NCBI RefSeq assembly: GCF_039962255.1
Contig: NZ_JAMPKY010000014.1
Coordinates: forward strand, 1 to 64,000
Reading direction: 5' to 3'
Length of the DNA: 64,000 nt
Source of the DNA: Leptolyngbya subtilissima AS-A7
GTDB lineage: Bacteria; Cyanobacteriota; Cyanobacteriia; Phormidesmidales; Phormidesmidaceae
The notes beneath the pieces are model-generated. The model saw only the letters and a list, made by a program, of their open reading frames with translations. It was not told where the DNA came from and searched no databases. Positions within the stretch are counted from its first letter, which is position 1. Each line of letters begins with the position of its first letter. Made by a program: the position numbers and the translations under genes. Shown in pieces: positions 62,954 through 64,000 of the stretch.

Positions 62954-63604
62954 CTAGACGCCCCCGCTGACGATGCGCTCCCACTGGGGGAGGTCGGCAG
63001 GATAGTCAATATCGGTGAGGGGGGTTAGCAGCTCAATGGTGAGCCCTTGGGCCTTGGCGATCGCCAGAGTTTGCTCCAATACCCGGTCGGTGCCCCAGTC
63101 GATGTCTTTGAATAGAGCCATCTCCAGCTGCCGCAGCCCAATTAGATAGTAGCCGCCGTCGGTAGCAGGGCCGATCGCTACATCAACCCGCTCTAGTGCC
63201 TGGAGCGCGGCGGCGAGGTGATCGGTGCCCAGAGCGGGGCAGTCGCTGCCAATGGCGATCGCCCCAGGGCGGCCCAGATCAAAGCTTTGGCTAAAAGCAG
63301 CGATCAGGCGATCGCCTAGGGAACCCGAGCTTTGGGCGCAATAGGCGACGGCATTGCCCAGCCAGCCCTGCATTTGCGCCAGACTGCCCCCAGCGAAATG
63401 AACCTCCACCGTCAGGGGCAAATGCTGGGCGGCAGCGGTCACTTGAGCTAGCACATGCTCAGTCATTTGGCGCTGGAGCGTTGCCGCCCCCTCTGGTCCC
63501 AGGTGTGGAATCAGGCGAGTTTTGGTGCGTCCGGGCTCTGGGTAGCGGGTAAACATTAGCAGGCCAAAGGGCCTCTCTTTAGCGCTGGCATGTGGTTGAC
63601 CCAT
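62954..63604 (-). CDS. TIGR04282-type glycosyltransferase-like protein (DUF2064)
   Basis: A 216-residue protein with LLMFTRYPEPGRTKTRLIPH near the N terminus and GSDCPALGTDHL in the middle, both defining TIGR04282/DUF2064. A nucleotidyltransferase-like DGGYYLIGL segment follows. Members are linked to arsenosugar biosynthesis and usually sit with TIGR04283 glycosyltransferases, as is partly the case here (54073). It is adjacent to the rhodanese and DUF547 genes. The start ATG at 63604 is preceded by a clear non-coding stretch. Confidence 0.88.
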   Translation of the reverse strand: MGQPHASAKERPFGLLMFTRYPEPGRTKTRLIPHLGPEGAATLQRQMTEHVLAQVTAAAQHLPLTVEVHFAGGSLAQMQGWLGNAVAYCAQSSGSLGDRLIAAFSQSFDLGRPGAIAIGSDCPALGTDHLAAALQALERVDVAIGPATDGGYYLIGLRQLEMALFKDIDWGTDRVLEQTLAIAKAQGLTIELLTPLTDIDYPADLPQWERIVSGGV

Positions 63605-63657
63605 AGTGAAATTCCCCTGCGCTATCTGTGCTATTGCAAATGTCCATCAAATTAGGA

Positions 63658-63712
63658 CAGGAATCCTCTGGTAGGGGCATTGCACTGCAATGCCCCTACC
63701 AGAGGATTCCTG
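63658..63712. repeat. 27-bp perfect inverted repeat (cyanobacterial palindromic element)
   Basis: Left arm 63658-63684 (CAGGAATCCTCTGGTAGGGG then CATTGCA) and right arm 63686-63712 are exact reverse complements separated by one base. The GTAGGGGC...GCCCCTAC core is a form of palindromic repeat scattered through cyanobacterial genomes. Confidence 0.75.
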
Positions 63713-63841
63713 CTCAATATCTATCATGGGTCAATGTTGCTTCACAGGCCAAGCTGGGGCGATCGCGAGACAACGAGCTATCAATATTCCATTACCCAGC
63801 AACCCAGCCCCCTAGTCTAATCCCCACCAAAACAGCCCAAC

Positions 63842-63869
63842 AAAAAAGGCGCGGCCGAGGCCACGCCTT
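63842..63869 (-). terminator. Terminator of the HtrA-like gene
   Basis: On the minus strand, AAGGCGTGGCC-tc-GGCCGCGCCTT with one mismatch is followed by TTTTG, about 45 bases after the stop codon. A clear intrinsic terminator. Confidence 0.75.
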
Positions 63870-63912
63870 GATGCATCGGTTCCATCGTAGCGAGGGGAAC
63901 CCGGTAGATGCA

Positions 63913-64000
63913 TTAGCGAGTCGGTACGTTGCCAGGACGAACCGTAATGGTCTGCTCGCGGCCGTCACGTCGCAGGGTCAGGGCTAGATCCTGGCCGACG
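63913..64000 (-). CDS. HtrA/Deg-like serine protease, C-terminal end (partial)
   Basis: Only the last 28 codons are in the window, reading VGQDLALTLRRDGREQTITV then RPGNVPTR and a TAA. This is the end of a PDZ domain as found in cyanobacterial HhoA/HtrA proteases. The protein would be periplasmic, degrading or refolding damaged proteins. The catalytic part lies outside the window, so the family member cannot be named. Confidence 0.7.
   Translation of the reverse strand, partial: VGQDLALTLRRDGREQTITVRPGNVPTR

Noticed and set aside
63628-63987. 119-codon plus-strand frame at the right edge
   Set aside because: It runs through a perfect inverted repeat, a terminator and the antisense of the HtrA-like gene.

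Overview
The window looks like chromosomal DNA of a filamentous or Leptolyngbya-like cyanobacterium. GCGATCGC (HIP1-type) octamers are frequent in ordinary genes, the proteins are of cyanobacterial type, and a type V-K CRISPR-associated transposon (CAST), a cyanobacterial element, fills more than half of it.

Layout. (1) 0-18 kb is a mosaic of intact and decayed accessory genes: an SDR oxidoreductase, a fragment of a group II intron, an editing-less threonyl-tRNA synthetase behind two tandem Thr-codon leader peptides with terminators, a methyltransferase, a P-loop kinase, a GNAT acetyltransferase, a five-gene Nik/Dpp/Cnt-type ABC importer, a P-type ATPase remnant, a Na/Pi cotransporter-like protein, several small broken genes and a frameshifted erythromycin esterase. 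Three copies of an approximately 110 bp structured repeat are scattered here. (2) 18.1-53.8 kb is a CAST of about 35.65 kb. It carries tnsB-tnsC-tniQ, a large defence-type cargo and, at the other end, cas12k, a tracrRNA, a short CRISPR array and a separate homing guide. The cargo holds a ROCO protein, a DUF1998 helicase operon with a WYL regulator, a type I restriction-modification system with extra genes inserted, an ATPase plus PLD-like pair, and a UvrD helicase with a built-in DnaQ exonuclease. (3) 53.8-64 kb is chromosomal: tRNA-His, two glycosyltransferase-like proteins of arsenosugar type with DUF547 and rhodanese genes, DUF4394/DUF4114 and DUF4331 proteins, a TPR protein, a NicO metal exporter and the end of an HtrA-like protease.

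How it works together. The CAST guide next to the CRISPR array has 20 nt identical to the tRNA-His gene. In that gene the match is preceded by GTT, a valid Cas12k PAM. The transposon end lies 62 bp from that PAM, so the element records its own targeting event. The tnsB-side end is present twice (18126 and 22664). The outer copy is the better preserved, and a simple 5-bp target duplication is not seen, so the element has been rearranged.

The second standout is the leader of the threonyl-tRNA synthetase gene. Each of two tandem units encodes a 20-22 aa peptide with a run of Thr codons. Each also has a GGAGGG near its stop codon that can pair with the CCCTCC arm of the following terminator. This is the layout expected of ribosome-mediated transcription attenuation sensing charged tRNA-Thr.
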